Assembly (NCBI RefSeq): GCF_946221935.1
Contig: NZ_CAMIGN010000011.1
Coordinates: 22,919-86,918, forward strand
DNA: 64,000 nt
Direction: 5' to 3'
Source of the DNA: an uncultured Corynebacterium sp.
GTDB lineage: Bacteria > Actinomycetota > Actinomycetes > Mycobacteriales > Mycobacteriaceae
Position numbers and translations under genes: made by a program. Numbering within the stretch: the stretch's first letter is position 1; every line of letters starts with the position of its first letter. This document shows positions 33,794 through 47,986 of this stretch, piece by piece. The notes below the pieces were generated by a model. It made no database searches. It was not told the origin of the DNA and saw nothing but the letters and a program-made list of their open reading frames with translations.

Positions 33794-35908
33794 TTAGGCC
33801 TGGCCTCCGGTGCGCTCCGCGATGATGTCGGAAGCAACGTTGGTCGGAACCTCACCGTAGGAGTCGAAGATCATCGAGAAGTTTGCACGACCGGCGGTGC
33901 GGGAACGCAGGTCACCGATGTAGCCGAACATCTCAGACAGCGGCACCTTAGCCTTGACAACCTTGGCGCCAGCACGGTCGTCCATGGAGGAAACCTGGCC
34001 ACGGCGGGAGTTGATGTCGCCGATTACGTCGCCCATGTACTCCTCAGGGGTGATGACCTCAACAGCCATCAGCGGCTCCAGCAGAACCGGCTTTGCCTTG
34101 GCAACTGCTTCCTTCAGAGCCTGAGAACCGGCCAGCTTGAAGGCCATCTCGGAGGAGTCGACCTCGTGGTAAGCACCATCCAGCAGGGTGGCCTTGATGT
34201 TCACCAGCGGGAAGCCGGCCAGGTAGCCGTACTGCATAGCGTCCTGGATACCAGCGTCGACAGACGGGATGTACTCCTTCGGCACGCGACCACCGGTGAC
34301 CTCGTTGACGAACTCGTAGGTCTCCTCGGAGCCCTCCTCCGGCGCGTAGGGCTCGACGGCGATGATGACGCGCGCGAACTGACCGGAACCACCGGTCTGC
34401 TTCTTGTGGGTGTATTCCAGCTTCTCGACCGGCTTGCGGATGGTCTCGCGGTAAGCAACCTGCGGGTTACCGATGTTCGCCTCAACCTTGAACTCGCGGC
34501 GCATACGGTCAACCAGAACGTCCAGGTGCAGCTCGCCCATACCGCCGATGACGGTCTGGCCGGTCTCTTCATCCAGCTTAACGGTGAAGGTCGGGTCCTC
34601 TTCCGCCAGCTTCTGGATAGCGGTACCCAGCTTCTCCTGGTCAGACTTGGTCTTCGGCTCGATGGCGACCTCGATAACCGGATCCGGGAAGTCCATGGAC
34701 TCCAGGATGACCGGATCCTGAGCGTCACACAGGGTGTCACCGGTGGTGGTGTCCTTCAGGCCGATGAAGGCGTAGATGTGACCAGCGGATGCACGATCCA
34801 CCGGCTGCTCCTTGTTGGAGTGCATCTGGAACAGCTTGCCGATGCGCTCCTTCTTGTCCTTCGTGGAGTTGGTGACCTGCGCACCGGACTCAACGGAACC
34901 GGAGTAAACGCGGACGTAGGTCAGCTTGCCGAAGAACGGGTGTACGGCAACCTTGAATGCCAGAGCGGAGAACGGCTCGTCCTTGGAGGGCTTGCGCAGA
35001 ACCTCAACCTCGGGATCCTTAGCGTCGTGGCCCTTGATGGAGCCGACGTCCATCGGGTTCGGCAGGAAGTCGATAACAGCGTCCAGCATCGGCTGGATGC
35101 CCTTGTTCTTGTAAGCAGAACCACAGTAAACCGGGTAAACCTCGGAGTTAACGGTCAGCTTACGGATCTGTGCCTTCAGCTCATCAACGGTGAGTTCCTC
35201 ACCGGCGAAGTAGCGCTCCATGAGCTCCTCGTCGGACTCAGCAACGGTCTCGACGAGCTTCTCGCGGTACTCCTCGGCCTTGTCCTTGAGGTCCTCCGGA
35301 ATGTCCTCGTAGGTCGGCTCCGCACCGATCTCTACCTTGCCGCGCCAGGTAACAGCACGCATGTTCAGTAGGTCAACGATGCCATCGAAGTCGTCCTCAG
35401 CACCGATCGGCAGGGCCATTACCAGTGGCTTTGCACCCAGGCGGTCGACGATGGTCTGCACCGTGTAGTAGAAGTCTGCGCCCAGCTTGTCCATCTTGTT
35501 GACGAAGCAAATACGCGGAACGTCGTACTTGGTTGCCTGGCGCCAGACCTGCTCGGACTGCGGCTCCACGCCTTCCTTGGCGTCGAACACAGCCACCGCA
35601 CCGTCCAGGACACGCAGGGAGCGCTCCACCTCAACGGTGAAGTCCACGTGGCCGGGGGTGTCGATGATGTTGATCTGGTTACCTTCCCAGAAACAGGTGG
35701 TAGCAGCGGAGGTAATGGTGATACCACGCTCCTTCTCCTGCTCCATCCAGTCCATCGTGGAGGCGCCATCGTGGGTCTCACCGATCTTACGGTTAATACC
35801 GGTGTAGAAAAGGATGCGCTCCGTGGTGGTGGTCTTACCAGCATCGATGTGCGCCATGATGCCGATGTTGCGGACCTTCTTCAGGTCGGTCAACGCTTCA
35901 AGTGCCAC
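33794..35908 (-). CDS. fusA: Elongation factor G
   Basis: A 704-residue translocation GTPase. Motifs: GIMAHIDAGKTTTTER (G1), RGITITSAAT (G2), DTPGHVDFTVEVERSLR (G3), NKMDKLGADF (G4). Domains II-V follow, with the conserved GMGELHLDVLVDRM and GDLRSRTAGRANFSM near the end. It is third in the rpsL-rpsG-fusA set, 274 bases after rpsG. Confidence 0.99.
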   Translation of the reverse strand: MALEALTDLKKVRNIGIMAHIDAGKTTTTERILFYTGINRKIGETHDGASTMDWMEQEKERGITITSAATTCFWEGNQINIIDTPGHVDFTVEVERSLRVLDGAVAVFDAKEGVEPQSEQVWRQATKYDVPRICFVNKMDKLGADFYYTVQTIVDRLGAKPLVMALPIGAEDDFDGIVDLLNMRAVTWRGKVEIGAEPTYEDIPEDLKDKAEEYREKLVETVAESDEELMERYFAGEELTVDELKAQIRKLTVNSEVYPVYCGSAYKNKGIQPMLDAVIDFLPNPMDVGSIKGHDAKDPEVEVLRKPSKDEPFSALAFKVAVHPFFGKLTYVRVYSGSVESGAQVTNSTKDKKERIGKLFQMHSNKEQPVDRASAGHIYAFIGLKDTTTGDTLCDAQDPVILESMDFPDPVIEVAIEPKTKSDQEKLGTAIQKLAEEDPTFTVKLDEETGQTVIGGMGELHLDVLVDRMRREFKVEANIGNPQVAYRETIRKPVEKLEYTHKKQTGGSGQFARVIIAVEPYAPEEGSEETYEFVNEVTGGRVPKEYIPSVDAGIQDAMQYGYLAGFPLVNIKATLLDGAYHEVDSSEMAFKLAGSQALKEAVAKAKPVLLEPLMAVEVITPEEYMGDVIGDINSRRGQVSSMDDRAGAKVVKAKVPLSEMFGYIGDLRSRTAGRANFSMIFDSYGEVPTNVASDIIAERTGGQA

Positions 35909-36128
35909 TGGGTTACCCCGCTCATTTCGTTGTTGAGCGACTTTGCTGGAACTTCCATGTTGTTCACATTGTTGTTCAGTAGTGCTTCTAAAAGCCCCGA
36001 AAGCCGCAGGCGATTACGTACTCGTTCTATTGTGCCAGCTTTACGCTGTCACGTCTCGTTGAGGGTCTGCTGTTTTCTAGTGTTTTCTCGTGTCTACTAG
36101 TTAGCGCCCTCACGCGCTTAATAGCACG

Positions 36129-36172
36129 ATAGCCCCACTACCCCTATATGAAGTTGAGGGTTGTGAGGCTAT
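36129..36172 (-). other. Long imperfect hairpin between rpsG and fusA
   Basis: On the minus strand ATAGCCTCACAACCC pairs with GGGGTAGTGGGGCTAT (outer six pairs perfect, then CAC/GTG and CCC/GGG). It starts about ten bases after the rpsG stop. No T-tract follows. It may be an RNase site or an attenuator that tunes fusA relative to rpsL-rpsG. Confidence 0.5.
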
Positions 36173-36182
36173 AAAACCACTG

Positions 36183-36653
36183 TTACCAGCGGTAGTGGGC
36201 GAAGGCGCGGTTGGCCTCTGCCATCTTGTGAGTGTCTTCGCGACGCTTCACGGATGCACCCAGACCGTTCGATGCGTCCAGGATCTCGTTGGCAAGACGC
36301 TCGGTCATGGTGTTCTCACGACGCTGGCGGGTGAAGGTCACCAGCCAACGCAGTGCGAGGGTGGTGGAACGGCCGGGGCGAACCTCAACCGGAACCTGGT
36401 AGGTAGCGCCACCAACACGGCGGGAACGAACCTCAAGAGCCGGCTTAACGTTGTCGAGAGCCTTCTTCAGGGTGAGGATCGGATCGGTGCCGGTCTTCTC
36501 GCGGCACTGCTCCAGAGCGCCGTAAACGATGCGCTCTGCGGTGGACTTCTTACCGTCAAGGAGAACCTTGTTAACCAGCTGGGAGACGAGAACGTCGCCG
36601 TAAACTGGATCCTTGACTAGCTGTCGGGAAGGTGCTGGACCCTTACGTGGCAT
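36183..36653 (-). CDS. rpsG: 30S ribosomal protein S7
   Basis: A 156-residue 16S rRNA-binding protein that starts head assembly. It begins MPRKGPAPSRQLVKDPVYG and contains LVNKVLLDGKKSTAERIVY and the C-terminal RREDTHKMAEANRAFAHYRW. It lies three bases after rpsL. Confidence 0.98.
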   Translation of the reverse strand: MPRKGPAPSRQLVKDPVYGDVLVSQLVNKVLLDGKKSTAERIVYGALEQCREKTGTDPILTLKKALDNVKPALEVRSRRVGGATYQVPVEVRPGRSTTLALRWLVTFTRQRRENTMTERLANEILDASNGLGASVKRREDTHKMAEANRAFAHYRW

Positions 36654-36656
36654 TGT

Positions 36657-37028
36657 TTACTTCTCCTTCTTAGCGCCGTAGCGGGAACGTGCCTGCTTGC
36701 GGTCCTTAACACCCTGGGTGTCGAGGGAACCACGCACGATCTTGTAACGAACACCCGGGAGGTCCTTCACACGACCACCGCGGACGAGCACCATGGAGTG
36801 CTCCTGCAGGTTGTGGCCCTCACCCGGAATGTAGGCGGAAACCTCGATACCGGAGGTCAGGCGAACACGGGCGACCTTACGCAGTGCGGAGTTCGGCTTC
36901 TTCGGGGTAGTGGTGTACACACGGGTGCACACACCGCGGCGCTGCGGGGAGCCCTTCAGCGCAGCAGTGGCAACCTTCGTGCTCTTATCGTGACGGCCCT
37001 TGCGGACCAGCTGCTGAATAGTTGGCAT
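36657..37028 (-). CDS. rpsL: 30S ribosomal protein S12
   Basis: A 123-residue decoding-centre protein. It starts MPTIQQLVRKGR and has TTTPKKPNSALRKVARV and RGGRVKDLPGVRYKI; the lysines commonly changed in streptomycin resistance are both lysine here, so a sensitive form is expected. I used the internal ATG at 37028; the frame is open for 66 more codons upstream but that part has no S12 similarity. Confidence 0.98.
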   Translation of the reverse strand: MPTIQQLVRKGRHDKSTKVATAALKGSPQRRGVCTRVYTTTPKKPNSALRKVARVRLTSGIEVSAYIPGEGHNLQEHSMVLVRGGRVKDLPGVRYKIVRGSLDTQGVKDRKQARSRYGAKKEK

Positions 37029-37393
37029 AGATGAACTTTCTTTCGGTTCTTTCGGTGCAGTATCGCAACGCGGCCACCGAAGTGGTGACTGCCCTGCGGG
37101 TTGAGCATTTGTAGCTTTGGGGATCCCAAAGGATGCGCACACACGAAAAATAAGGGGCTCTTCCTTACGGGGCCTCTTCCGTGGTGTATCACCCCACGCA
37201 ATAACGTGGAGATCCCTGCATCGCACTCCAGCTGCACAACCGGCCTAGACGTTAGCCCGGCATAAACCTCGGCTAACCTGTGGCCACCACTGCACCAGCG
37301 GAGACAATACAATCTACGGGGAAGAAGTTTAGTGCACCTTGTGCCAGCTACCAAATCCCATTTTCTTAAACGCACTGGCCTACAATCATCGCG
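37029..37393. other. Divergent promoter region of rpsL and hrpB
   Basis: A 365-base gap. TACAAT at 37381-37386 is a good -10 only seven bases from the hrpB ATG, so hrpB mRNA is probably leaderless. The rpsL side has a purine-rich ribosome site (GAAAGAAAG) but I could not place its promoter with confidence. Confidence 0.5.
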
Positions 37394-39763
37394 ATGTTTC
37401 CTTACCCGTTCGACCTTGCATCCATCGGCGAGGGGCTACCCGCCGCCGAGCTGCTCCCCCGAATCCCCCAACGCGGCCCTTTGGTGGTGGAAGCACCGCC
37501 GGGAACTGGTAAGACAACCCTAGTCCCTCCAGCACTCTCCAATATTTTGCAGAGCTCAGTGCAAACAGCCCCTCCGCAGAAAGTACTCGTCACCGCGCCT
37601 CGTCGCGTGGCCGTCCGCGCGGCTGCCCGGCGCCTTGCGCAATTGGACGGCACCCGCGTCGGTGACCGGGTCGGTTATAGCATCCGCGGCGAACATCACC
37701 CAGGAACTCTCGTGGACTTCGTCACCCCGGGTGTGCTCCTCAATCGCCTGCTTGCAGACCCCGCCTTAGAGGGCGTGGGTGCGGTCCTCATCGACGAAGT
37801 CCACGAGCGCCAATTGGACTCCGACCTTGTGTTGGCCATGTGCCAGGAAGTCGCCATGCTGCGTGAAGGCGACCCCACCGAGGAGCTCTACCTGTGCGCC
37901 ATGTCCGCCACTGTCGACACGCAGAAGCTCGCGGAGTACATGGGTGCGCAGGTTGTATCCACTCCAGCAGTCACCCACCCCCTCGAGATTTCTTTTCACC
38001 CTCACCCCGAACGTGCACAGGGCTCACCCGCTTTCTATCGCCATGTTGCCAAACTCGCACAACAGGCTACCGACAACCAGCGCGAGTCTGGTCACGCGGA
38101 TCACCGCACACTCGTTTTCGTCCCCGGACGCAAAGAAATCGACTCGGTCTGTACCCACCTCCCCGACGCTGCCCCGCTACATGGCAGCTTGTCTTCCCAG
38201 GAACAAGACGCAGCACTGACCGGAGACTCCCCCATCGTGGTCGCGACCTCCATCGCCGAATCTTCCCTGACTGTTCCCGGTGTCCACGCGGTCATCGACG
38301 CAGGCCTTTCCCGCACACCCCGCCGCGACCAAGCACGCGGGATGTCCGGGCTTGTCACTACCTCCACTTCCAGAGCTAGCGCCGATCAACGTGCTGGTCG
38401 CGCAGGGCGCCTTGGCCCAGGCCAGGTCTACCGTGCTTACTCTGCCGCTGACTACTCCCACTTTGCACCCGACATCACCCCGGAGATCCTCTCCTCGGAT
38501 CTTGTCGCCGCTGCTCTCACGCTCGCCGCATGGGGTTCCCCCGATATCTCTCTTCTCGACGCCCCTCCGGCCGCAACTCTCACCGTTGCCCACCAGGAAC
38601 TGCACTATCTGGGTGCCCTGGACTCAAAGGGTTCCATTACCGAGTTAGGCCAGAAGCTTGCGCGCATTCCCGCCGACCCACGCCTCGGAGCAGCCCTGCT
38701 GGCGCACGGCTCAGGCGCAGCCAAAGTTGTCGCGGCGCTGGCTACCGGTTTGCAAGGGGATCTGGCCGAAGCAAAGCCACCAGCTTCCGAGGTCCGTCGC
38801 TTCGCCCGGATGGTGAATGACCATGGCCCGGCTACTCCGGGCGACATCGTGGCCTCTGCCTATCCCGACCGTGTGGCCAAACTCGTGGGCACAGACGCCG
38901 ACCAGGCAGTGTATCTGCTGGCCTCCGGCACCCGTGCCATACTGGTCCCTGAGTTGCGCCGCACACTCAGTGGCTCCGAATGGCTGGCAGTGGCAGAAGT
39001 GCAATTAGGACGTACTCCCCTGATCCGTGCCGCAGCAAGCCTGCAGCAGCCAAGCTCATCGCAGATCCGGGAAGACGTCACCGCACACATAACTGAAGGC
39101 AAGCTCCGGGCCCGGCGCACCCGCCACCTCGGAGCCATCGAGCTTTCCAGTACGCCAGTTTCGGTCAGCGAACTCAGCGAGGCAGATAGGCACCAGGCCG
39201 TCGCAGTCTTAGCAGCCGAGGGACTTGGGTGGCTACAGATGACGGAGGGGGCGTCAATAGTAAAAGAGAGAGTCGACTACCTGCGTCAGCAACTGGGGGA
39301 ACCTTGGCCGGATCTTGCCACAGGCGATTACACGCCAGAGGCCGAGCGAGTGGTCGCGGGCGAAAGAATCGCCGACGTCGACGCCTACCAGGCGATCATG
39401 CGCCAACTCCCGTGGCCCGAGGCAGGGCGAATGGATGAACTGGTGCCGGAACGGCTGGAAGTGCCCAGTGGGTCTGCACCGAAGATTGGATACGAGACCG
39501 GACGACCGATCGTGCGCGTCAAGCTGCAGGAATGCTTTGGACTGGCGGAATCCCCCACTATTGCAGGTAAAAAAGTTCTGTTCCATCTGCTTTCGCCAGC
39601 GGGGCGCGAACTAGCTGTCACCGATGATCTTAAAAGCTTCTGGGATGGCCCTTACCAGGGCGTGCGCAAAGACATGCGGGGGCGCTATCCGAAGCACCCA
39701 TGGCCCGAGGATCCATGGTCGGCGACAGCAACAAAGAAGACTAAACGCGCATTAAGGAACTAG
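37394..39763 (+). CDS. hrpB: ATP-dependent RNA helicase HrpB
   Basis: A 789-residue DEAH-type helicase. Motif I is EAPPGTGKTTLVPPAL, motif Ia TAPRRVAVRAAA, motif II DEVHER, motif III SATVDT, and motif VI QRAGRAGRLGPG. A helicase-associated domain and the HrpB-specific C-terminal region (RYPKHPWPEDPW) follow. Family length is about 800, so it is complete. It stands alone on the plus strand inside the rpsL-rpoC block and faces the end of rpoC. Its cellular role is poorly known in actinobacteria. Confidence 0.95.
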   Translation: MFPYPFDLASIGEGLPAAELLPRIPQRGPLVVEAPPGTGKTTLVPPALSNILQSSVQTAPPQKVLVTAPRRVAVRAAARRLAQLDGTRVGDRVGYSIRGEHHPGTLVDFVTPGVLLNRLLADPALEGVGAVLIDEVHERQLDSDLVLAMCQEVAMLREGDPTEELYLCAMSATVDTQKLAEYMGAQVVSTPAVTHPLEISFHPHPERAQGSPAFYRHVAKLAQQATDNQRESGHADHRTLVFVPGRKEIDSVCTHLPDAAPLHGSLSSQEQDAALTGDSPIVVATSIAESSLTVPGVHAVIDAGLSRTPRRDQARGMSGLVTTSTSRASADQRAGRAGRLGPGQVYRAYSAADYSHFAPDITPEILSSDLVAAALTLAAWGSPDISLLDAPPAATLTVAHQELHYLGALDSKGSITELGQKLARIPADPRLGAALLAHGSGAAKVVAALATGLQGDLAEAKPPASEVRRFARMVNDHGPATPGDIVASAYPDRVAKLVGTDADQAVYLLASGTRAILVPELRRTLSGSEWLAVAEVQLGRTPLIRAAASLQQPSSSQIREDVTAHITEGKLRARRTRHLGAIELSSTPVSVSELSEADRHQAVAVLAAEGLGWLQMTEGASIVKERVDYLRQQLGEPWPDLATGDYTPEAERVVAGERIADVDAYQAIMRQLPWPEAGRMDELVPERLEVPSGSAPKIGYETGRPIVRVKLQECFGLAESPTIAGKKVLFHLLSPAGRELAVTDDLKSFWDGPYQGVRKDMRGRYPKHPWPEDPWSATATKKTKRALRN

Positions 39764-39786
39764 GAAATCAGCGCGGTGGCGCGAAA

Positions 39787-39981
39787 TTAGCGACGCTTGC
39801 TGCCGAATGTCTTGGTGAAGTTCAGACCACGGATCGGGGTGTGGATCGTCACGGATTGGCGACCGTCGGCGCGCTGGGTAATGCGCATTGGTCCGATACG
39901 GGTGGAGCCACCCACTCCGCCGGAAGAGGTATTCACCTTGAAGGGACCGAAATTTTTGGAATCGCGAAACATAAAGCCCAT
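39787..39981 (-). CDS. Small DUF4236-like protein
   Basis: A 64-residue basic protein starting MGFMFRDSKNFGPFKVN, close to the MGFRFRKSxKxGPxxxN opening that I associate with DUF4236, followed by a beta-rich Gly/Arg/Thr core and ending FTKTFGSKRR. It lies just past the rpoC terminator on the same strand and its stop is near the end of hrpB on the other strand. The start is uncertain: no good ribosome site, and the frame is open to 40005. Function unknown. Confidence 0.55.
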   Translation of the reverse strand: MGFMFRDSKNFGPFKVNTSSGGVGGSTRIGPMRITQRADGRQSVTIHTPIRGLNFTKTFGSKRR

Positions 39982-40003
39982 GCAGCACATGATAAGGCAC
40001 CGC

Positions 40004-40047
40004 AAGAAAAAGCGGGTACTTCCCCTTGCGTTAGGGAAGCACCCGCT
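40004..40047 (-). terminator. Rho-independent terminator of the rpoBC operon
   Basis: On the minus strand AGCGGGTGCTTCCC pairs with GGGGAAGTACCCGCT around a short loop and is followed by TTTTC. It lies about 35 bases after the rpoC stop. Confidence 0.93.
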
Positions 40048-40082
40048 CTGAGCGAACCTACTGATTCGCGCTGGAGACTGAG

Positions 40083-44054
<3,972 letters not shown>

Positions 44055-44185
44055 GTGGACTTCCTTTCCCCTCCTCTTAGCGGAGGGCTTTGGGTAGTTG
44101 CGGCGCTTAGCTGTGTTGTTTGTCGGGCTAAACGCCGAAAATACGGCGAATGTACGAAAGTCAGATGTTTAGGGTCGTCAACGCC

Positions 44186-47100
44186 CTAGCTGACATCCAT
44201 GTCAGCATCCGGACGCTCGTCACGGGACAGGTTGATGCCCAGAGCTGCGTTAGCGTTCTCCAGCTCATCGTCATCGTCAGAGGACAGCTCCATCGGGGTG
44301 CCGTCAGCGGCCAGAACCTCAACGTTCAGACACAGCGACTGCAGCTCCTTCAGAAGAACCTTGAAGGACTCCGGGATACCAGGATCCGGGATGTTCTCGC
44401 CCTTCACGATCGCCTCGTACACCTTCACACGACCAACCACGTCGTCGGACTTGATGGTCAGGAGCTCCTGCAGGGTGTAGGCAGCGCCATAAGCCTGCAT
44501 TGCCCACACCTCCATCTCACCGAAGCGCTGGCCACCGAACTGTGCCTTACCGCCCAGTGGCTGCTGGGTAATCATGGAGTAAGGACCAGTGGAACGAGCG
44601 TGAATCTTCTCATCGACCAGGTGGTGGAGCTTCAGCATGTACATGTAGCCCACGGAAACCGGGTACGGGAAGGGCTCGCCGGAGCGGCCGTCGATCAGGT
44701 TGGACTTACCGAAGTCGTCGACCTGACGCTCACCGTCGCGGTTCGGCAACGAAGAGCGGAGCAGCCCTGAAAGCTCGGCGTTGGAAGCACCGTCGAACAC
44801 CGGGGTAGCCGTTAGAGAGTCCGCCGGAACGTCGTAAAGCTCCTCTGGCAGGGTTTCCAGCATCTTCTGGATCTTCGGATCCTGGGACTCGGTATCGACC
44901 TTCCAGCCGGCCTTAGCCAGCCAGCCCAAGTGCACTTCCAGAACCTGACCAATATTCATACGACGCGGCACGCCGTGAGTGTTCAGGATGATGTCGATCG
45001 GGGTACCGTCCGGCAGGAACGGCATATCCTCCTGCGGCAGGATCTTGCCCACGACACCCTTGTTGCCGTGGCGGCCGGCGAGCTTATCACCGTCCTGGAT
45101 CTTGCGCTTCTGAGCAACGTAGACGCGAACCATCTCGTTGACACCGGCTGCCAGGTCGTCATCATCTTCGCGGGAGAAGACGCGGACGCCGATGACCTTA
45201 CCGGTCTCGCCGTGCGGAACCTTCATGGACGTATCGCGAACCTCGCGGGCCTTCTCGCCGAAGATGGCGCGCAGCAGGCGCTCTTCCGGGGTCAGCTCGG
45301 TTTCACCCTTCGGGGTGACCTTACCGACCAGGATGTCGCCGTCGCGGACATCGGCACCGATGCGGACGATACCGCGATCGTCGAGGTCTGCCAGGACGTC
45401 TTCACCCACGTTAGGAATGTCGCGGGTGATCTCCTCCGGGCCCAGCTTGGTATCGCGGGCGTCAATCTCGTACTCCTCGATGTGGATCGAGGTCAGGACG
45501 TCCTCCTCAACCATGCGCTGGTTCAGGATGATGGCGTCCTCGTAGTTGTGGCCTTCCCACGGCATGAAGGCAACCAGCAGGTTCTTACCCAGTGCCATCT
45601 CACCGTTGTCGGTGCCCGGACCATCAGCCAGAACCTGGCCGGCCTCAACGCGGTCGCCTTCGTCCACCAGTGGCTTCTGGTTGTAGCAGGTGCCCTGGTT
45701 GGTGCGCTCAAACTTGCGCAGCATGAAGGTATCGCGCACACCTTCATCGTCCATGACGGTGATGTAATCGGCGGAAACGTACTCCACCACACCGGCCTTC
45801 GGAGCGATGATCATGTCGCCGGCGTCGTACGCAGCGCGCAGCTCCATACCGGTACCCACGTACGGGGACTCGGAGCGCAGCAGCGGCACAGCCTGACGCT
45901 GCATGTTGGCACCCATCAGCGCACGGTTAGCATCGTCGTGCTCGAGGAACGGAATCATCGCAGTTGCCACGGAAACCATCTGTCGCGGCGACACATCCAT
46001 GTAGTCCACCTCGGTGTACGGGACGACCTCCACGTCGCCGCCGCGCAGGCGAACCTCAATGCGCTCCTCGGTGAAACGGTGATTCTCGTCGAACGGAGTG
46101 TTCGCCTGAGCAATCACGTGGCGATCTTCTTCATCCGCAGTGAAGTAGTAAACCTCATCGGTGATCTGCCCATCCACAACCTTGCGGTACGGGGTCTCGA
46201 TGAAGCCGAAGGGGTTCACGCGGGCGAAGGAGGACAGAGAGCCGATCAGACCAATGTTCGGTCCCTCAGGGGTCTCAATCGGGCACATGCGTCCGTAGTG
46301 AGACGGGTGAACGTCGCGAACCTCCAGGCCAGCGCGTTCACGGGACAGACCGCCCGGACCCAGCGCAGAAAGACGACGCTTGTGGGTCAGACCAGACAGA
46401 GAGTTGTTCTGATCCAGGAACTGCGACAGCTGGGAGGTGCCGAAGAATTCGCGGATCGCTGCGGAAACCGGACGAACGTTGATCAGGGAGGTCGGCGTGA
46501 TGGACTCCGCATCCTGGGTGGTCATGCGCTCACGCACTACACGCTCCATGCGGGACAGGCCAACGCGAACCTGGTTCTGGATCAACTCGCCTACGGTACG
46601 CAGACGACGGTTGCCGAAGTGGTCGATGTCGTCGGTATCGATCGGAATCTCGGTACCGTCCGGGGAAGTCATGGACTTCTCGCCTGCGTGCAGGCGCACC
46701 AGGTACTCGATCGTGGTCAAAATGTCCTCTTCAGTGAGGATCATCACGCCATCGGTATCGCCACCCAGGCCGAGCTTGCGATTCACCTTGTAACGACCAA
46801 CCTTGGCCAGGTCATAGCGCTTCGGCTTGAAGAAGGAGTTTTCCAGCAGAGCCTGTGCAGAGTCGCGCGTCGGAGACTCGCCCGGACGCTGCTTGCGGTA
46901 GATCTCCAGCAGTGCCTCGTCGGTGTTGTCCACGCCGTCCTTTTCCAGGGTGGACATCATGATTTCGGAGAAGCCAAAGCGGTCGGTGATTTCCTGCGTG
47001 GTCAGGCCCAGAGCCTTCAGCAGAACGGTTACCGGCTGACGGCGCTTGCGGTCGATGCGCACGCCAACGGTGTCGCGCTTATCAACGTCGAATTCCAGCC

Positions 47101-47713
47101 ATGCGCCGCGGGAAGGGATCACCTTCACAGAGTGCAGCGGACGTTCGGTAGAGGCGTCGATAGAAGCGTCAAAGTACACGCCCGGGGAACGGACGAGCTG
47201 GGACACGACAACACGCTCGGTGCCGTTGATGATGAACGTGCCCTTGTCCGTCATCATCGGGAAATCACCGATGAAAACGGTCTGGGACTTGATCTCACCG
47301 GACATGGAGTTGGTGAATTCCGCGGTCACATACAGGGGTGCCGCGTAGTTGATGTCCTTATCCTTCGCCTCGTCGATGGTGGACTTCACGTCATCGAAAC
47401 GGGGCTCGGACAGGGTAAGGGACATGTTCTCGGAGTAGTCCTCAATCGGAGAAAGCTCCTCGAGAATCTCCTCAAGTCCGCTCATGATGCGGACGTCCTC
47501 CCCTGCCTCAGCTTGGGCACGGGCGCGCCATTCAGGCGTGCCAACGAGCCAAGCGAAGGACTCTCGTTGGAGGTCTAGAAGGCCTGGAACCTCAATCGGA
47601 GCATCGATCTTCGCAAAGCTGTGTCGCTGCGGAGCTCCGGGAATTCCGGCCACTGAGCTGGTCTGGCGGGAGACTGCCAAGATGGGTCCTTCCAGCACAA
47701 CATCGGTCGGCAC
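44186..47713 (-). CDS. rpoB: RNA polymerase subunit beta
   Basis: A 1175-residue catalytic subunit. The rifampicin pocket reads SQLSQFLDQNN and THKRRLSALGPGG, with the resistance-associated Asp, His and Ser at their usual wild-type identities. The C-terminus has GKAQFGGQRFGEMEVWAMQA. The GTG at 47713 is the furthest start; a GTG five codons later (before LEGPILAVSR) matches the start usual in corynebacteria and is equally likely, since neither has a ribosome site. Confidence 0.98.
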   Translation of the reverse strand: MPTDVVLEGPILAVSRQTSSVAGIPGAPQRHSFAKIDAPIEVPGLLDLQRESFAWLVGTPEWRARAQAEAGEDVRIMSGLEEILEELSPIEDYSENMSLTLSEPRFDDVKSTIDEAKDKDINYAAPLYVTAEFTNSMSGEIKSQTVFIGDFPMMTDKGTFIINGTERVVVSQLVRSPGVYFDASIDASTERPLHSVKVIPSRGAWLEFDVDKRDTVGVRIDRKRRQPVTVLLKALGLTTQEITDRFGFSEIMMSTLEKDGVDNTDEALLEIYRKQRPGESPTRDSAQALLENSFFKPKRYDLAKVGRYKVNRKLGLGGDTDGVMILTEEDILTTIEYLVRLHAGEKSMTSPDGTEIPIDTDDIDHFGNRRLRTVGELIQNQVRVGLSRMERVVRERMTTQDAESITPTSLINVRPVSAAIREFFGTSQLSQFLDQNNSLSGLTHKRRLSALGPGGLSRERAGLEVRDVHPSHYGRMCPIETPEGPNIGLIGSLSSFARVNPFGFIETPYRKVVDGQITDEVYYFTADEEDRHVIAQANTPFDENHRFTEERIEVRLRGGDVEVVPYTEVDYMDVSPRQMVSVATAMIPFLEHDDANRALMGANMQRQAVPLLRSESPYVGTGMELRAAYDAGDMIIAPKAGVVEYVSADYITVMDDEGVRDTFMLRKFERTNQGTCYNQKPLVDEGDRVEAGQVLADGPGTDNGEMALGKNLLVAFMPWEGHNYEDAIILNQRMVEEDVLTSIHIEEYEIDARDTKLGPEEITRDIPNVGEDVLADLDDRGIVRIGADVRDGDILVGKVTPKGETELTPEERLLRAIFGEKAREVRDTSMKVPHGETGKVIGVRVFSREDDDDLAAGVNEMVRVYVAQKRKIQDGDKLAGRHGNKGVVGKILPQEDMPFLPDGTPIDIILNTHGVPRRMNIGQVLEVHLGWLAKAGWKVDTESQDPKIQKMLETLPEELYDVPADSLTATPVFDGASNAELSGLLRSSLPNRDGERQVDDFGKSNLIDGRSGEPFPYPVSVGYMYMLKLHHLVDEKIHARSTGPYSMITQQPLGGKAQFGGQRFGEMEVWAMQAYGAAYTLQELLTIKSDDVVGRVKVYEAIVKGENIPDPGIPESFKVLLKELQSLCLNVEVLAADGTPMELSSDDDDELENANAALGINLSRDERPDADMDVS

Positions 47714-47986
47714 TACGTGGTGGAGCTGTAGTGCACGGTCGTGATTGTGTGTGTACGGTCTCGTGATGGTCGATTTAGATGGATTTTCCCTGCCAAACTA
47801 TCGCCACGCAGAAACGACTAAACGACCTTGTCAAATGGCCTTTTTGGCACGTTTGGCAAAGTCTGCTTTTCGAGCAATGCTCTCGCATCGCGTCTACGCA
47901 ACCCGATAGTCGTTTCGTCGAAGCGAATAGCTCAACAATTCAAATCCAGCGCAACGAACTATCCTATAGCATCGCTGCGCGATTGT

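Noticed and set aside
34166..35371. 401-codon open frame opposite fusA (and a similar one opposite tuf at 32330-33346)
   Set aside because: Shadow frames of EF-G and EF-Tu with low-complexity composition.
44930..47578. 882-codon open frame opposite rpoB
   Set aside because: Same effect of biased codon use in rpoB; no recognisable domain and no start signal.
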